Source: Bacillota bacterium (GTDB taxonomy: Bacteria > Bacillota > UBA4882 > JAAYXC01). From it: a stretch of DNA of 7,374 nucleotides. Each line of letters starts with the position of its first letter. Position 1 is the first letter of the stretch. The notes beneath the pieces were generated by a model. The model was not told the origin of the DNA. It did not search any database and was given only the letters and a program-made list of their open reading frames with translations. The stretch spans positions 1 to 7,374 of the forward strand of contig JAAYXC010000168.1 in assembly GCA_012516115.1 (NCBI GenBank), read 5' to 3'. Both the position numbers and the translations under genes were made by a program. Shown piece after piece: positions 5,685 through 7,374 of the stretch.

Positions 5685-6695
5685 TTACGTGGCGTATTCC
5701 ACCACCGCCCCCGGGAAATGCCTCTCGATCGCCTCCTTGAGGCGGCTCCAGAGTTTCTGCAGGTCCTCCGCGGGATAGATGAACTTCCGGTGGCCGTAAC
5801 GGCCCCATTTGATCCGGCGGCCGGTTTCGTCGAGATCAAGCCGGCAGGAGGGAAACCGCGACCGGATGATCTCCTTGGCCCTGGCGGTGAAACGGTGGGA
5901 GATGAGCTCGAAGCTCAACCCCGGCAGGAGCGCGGGGTCGAGCCGTTCCGCCAGGCCCGAGATGAGGGTCTCGTAATCGCGCTCCCAGCCCGGGTAGATC
6001 ATCAAGGGCGCCAGGACGAAGCCGATGGGGTACCCGTCCCGCCCCAGGCGGTTGGCGGCCTCGATCCGTTCCTCGATTGGGTCGGTTCCGGCCTCGAAGC
6101 CGCGCACGTAAGGGGTGTTGAGGCTGTAACGGATGCGGGTCCGGCCTCCGTGCGGCAGGCCGAGCAATCCTTCCGTATAGGCGAACTTGGTGACCATCCG
6201 CAGCCTGGCGCGGTCCAGGCGGCCGAAGAAGGGGATGATCTCGGCCAGGGCCCCGGTGAGGTGCTCGACGGCGATGGGATCCGAGAGGCTGGCGGCCTCG
6301 AAACTGATCTCCCCCGGTTCGGCGGCCAGCCTTTCCTCCACCGCGGCCTCGATGGCCTCAAGGTCGGCGTAGACCCGGACGTAGGGCCGCATACCCAGGG
6401 AGCCCTGGAGATAGCAGTATTGGCAGAGCCCCGGGCAGCTCGACCCCAGGGGAAGCTCGTAGTCGGCCGAGGGCCGGCAGGTCCGAAGCGGCGGCCCGGG
6501 GCTCAAGCCGACGATGAGCGTCCGTTTGGCGGCGATGTATATCTCGCGCGCCCCTCCGCGGGGCACGGAGGGAATCCGGCCGGGGGTTTCGATGATCTCG
6601 GGCGTAAGATGGGGCAGGCGCGCGATGACCCGTTGGGTCAGGGGGAGATCCAATGCCCGGCGTTCGATCAGGAGGCGGTCCGGTCGATAGGGCAA
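5685..6695 (-). CDS. splB: Spore photoproduct lyase family radical SAM protein with Cys-to-Ser active-site change
   Basis: The 336-residue protein aligns over its full length with SplB, the radical S-adenosylmethionine enzyme that reverses the UV-induced spore photoproduct in germinating endospores. The 4Fe-4S motif CxxxCxxC is Cys87, Cys91, Cys94. Tyr93 and Tyr95 match Tyr97 and Tyr99 of the B. subtilis enzyme. Further matches are RPSADYELP (74-82), VTKFAYTEGLL (168-178), FELISHRFT (262-270) and KWGRYGHRKFIYP near the C-terminus. The family motif FEASCTSD reads FEAASLSD here, so the hydrogen-donor cysteine (Cys141 in B. subtilis) is Ser136, codon AGC at 6288-6290. Cys73 and Cys284 are the only other cysteines. 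The start is TTG (6693-6695) with AAGGAG at 6707-6712 on this strand; no ATG lies in frame nearby. It stands as a single gene convergent with the DJ-1/PfpI gene. It may be a diverged paralogue rather than the true lyase. Confidence 0.88.
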   Translation of the reverse strand: MPYRPDRLLIERRALDLPLTQRVIARLPHLTPEIIETPGRIPSVPRGGAREIYIAAKRTLIVGLSPGPPLRTCRPSADYELPLGSSCPGLCQYCYLQGSLGMRPYVRVYADLEAIEAAVEERLAAEPGEISFEAASLSDPIAVEHLTGALAEIIPFFGRLDRARLRMVTKFAYTEGLLGLPHGGRTRIRYSLNTPYVRGFEAGTDPIEERIEAANRLGRDGYPIGFVLAPLMIYPGWERDYETLISGLAERLDPALLPGLSFELISHRFTARAKEIIRSRFPSCRLDLDETGRRIKWGRYGHRKFIYPAEDLQKLWSRLKEAIERHFPGAVVEYAT

Positions 6696-6806
6696 TGCTG
6701 CTGGCGCTCCTTGCGGCCGTCCGTTACGAGTCTTCCCGAAACGACCGGCCGGATGGGACTCTTTAGATTTAGTAATTGGCGCGACCGTTCGGACATATGC
6801 CGCCCG

Positions 6807-6927
6807 GGAGGAGCGTTGCCGGGTTGTGCTTCGCCGGCGGCCCCGGAGGCTTCGGGCGGGAACCTCTGGGAAGGGCGCTCTCCTGATAGTGGGTCCTATA
6901 TGTTTAATAATAAATCGTGAGGAGGAA
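6807..6927 (+). promoter_or_regulatory. Possible structured leader of the HD-domain gene
   Basis: A junction-like fold is possible here. An 8-bp outer stem with one bulge joins 6807-6815 to 6876-6883, enclosing GCCGG/CCGGC (6818-6838) and CCCG/CGGG (6842-6856) hairpins. The 3' strand of the outer stem contains CTCCT (6880-6884), which can instead pair with AGGAG (6920-6924), the ribosome binding site of the HD gene. Outer stem and ribosome-site pairing would therefore exclude each other, as in translational riboswitches. No known riboswitch consensus was recognised, and GC-rich DNA folds readily by chance. The remaining part of the 239-bp spacer (6696-6806) shows nothing recognisable. Confidence 0.2.
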
Positions 6928-6934
6928 TTTTTGC

Positions 6935-7374
6935 ATGGATATTAAAAATATGGTAAATAATATTATGCTGCTAGTAGAAAATGAATGCAAAAAAGATTCA
7001 AATGCCTTCGGTTATGGAATATGGTCACATCATATTGTTTATGTCATTAAATTTGGCAGGATATTGGCGGAAAAATTGGGGGCAGATAAAGAAATTATTA
7101 AGATATCAGCGCTACTACATGACTTGGCCGGCATCAAGAACAAAGAAATTCATGACCAACATCATCTTTACGGAGCACAAGAGGCAGAACGGATCTTATC
7201 AGAATATGGCTATCCGCCGGAAAGAATCGAAAGAGTCAAGAGATGCATCTTATCACACCGCGGCAGCATGGATTCCGAACGCTTATCATTGGAAGAGATA
7301 TGCGTGGCCAGCGCCGATGCCATGGCCCACATCGATCAGATGGTTTCACTTTTATATTATGTTTATCACAAGAG
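6935..7374 (+). CDS. HD-domain phosphohydrolase, 3' end beyond the window
   Basis: The first 146 codons are present and open to the window edge. The HD-superfamily metal-binding pattern is visible: His33 in SHHIVYV, His62-Asp63 in ISALLHDLAGI, His108 in ILSHRG and Asp128 in ASADAMAHID. The protein is probably a cytoplasmic metal-dependent phosphohydrolase acting on a nucleotide or similar phosphoester; the substrate is unknown. No GGDEF, PAS or ACT domain is seen in the visible part and the total length cannot be given. ATG 6935 is preceded by GGAGGAA (6921-6927) at 7 bases, an excellent ribosome site. The first ~170 bases have ~33 % GC with AT-rich codons, while 7261-7320 has ~58 %, so the gene is compositionally uneven. 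Confidence 0.85.
   Translation, partial: MDIKNMVNNIMLLVENECKKDSNAFGYGIWSHHIVYVIKFGRILAEKLGADKEIIKISALLHDLAGIKNKEIHDQHHLYGAQEAERILSEYGYPPERIERVKRCILSHRGSMDSERLSLEEICVASADAMAHIDQMVSLLYYVYHK

Noticed and set aside
6807..6890. tRNA, T-box or known riboswitch
   Set aside because: No T-arm GTTCGA, no AGGGTGGNACCGCG T-box motif, and no consensus for cobalamin, SAM, fluoride or similar elements was found; only generic stems are visible.
5679..6920. Long open frame (413 codons) on the plus strand
   Set aside because: It is antisense to the SplB-family gene, whose motifs run end to end. The translation is Gly/Pro/Arg-rich without a recognisable domain.

Overview
The window is GC-rich (roughly 55-65 % in most genes) and carries no rRNA, tRNA, CRISPR array or intact mobile element that I can recognise. 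A spore photoproduct lyase (SplB) homologue, a TTG start with a strong AAGGAG-type ribosome binding site, and small Clostridia-like hypothetical proteins suggest an endospore-forming member of the Bacillota, most likely a GC-rich anaerobic clostridial lineage. That assignment is inference; nothing here is species-diagnostic.

Layout, left to right. Positions 1-407 hold no gene I recognise: an AT-rich end gives way to a GC-rich, hairpin-dense block. At 420-2540 (+) is an exported DUF362 protein fused to a C-terminal CBM9-like sugar-binding domain. A 383-bp spacer follows, with tandem hairpins, a probable relic of the start of an Rpn/PD-(D/E)XK transposase-like gene, and mutually exclusive stems. 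At 2924-4339 (+) is a glycoside hydrolase family 5 (GH5) enzyme with both catalytic glutamates but no signal peptide. It is followed by a striking two-tier inverted repeat (4368-4432). Then come a small Trp-rich hypothetical protein on the minus strand (4583-4954) and a divergently transcribed DJ-1/PfpI protein (5061-5660), separated by two dyad symmetries that could be operators. The DJ-1/PfpI gene converges, with a 24-bp gap, on the splB-like gene (5685-6695, minus). Finally, a foldable leader-like stretch precedes an HD-domain phosphohydrolase gene (6935 onward) that runs off the window.

How the genes relate. Nothing shows a single pathway. The DUF362-CBM9 protein and the GH5 enzyme both suggest carbohydrate interaction, but one is exported and the other appears cytoplasmic, and the long spacer argues against a tight operon. 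The right half is a set of single-gene units in alternating directions with islands of low GC inside the DJ-1/PfpI and HD genes, which looks like accessory, recombining DNA.

The most notable observation is in the SplB homologue. The radical-SAM cluster cysteines and both active-site tyrosines are intact, but the position of the conserved hydrogen-donor cysteine (Cys141 in Bacillus subtilis SplB) is a serine. This suggests a divergent repair chemistry, a relocated thiol, or a different substrate.
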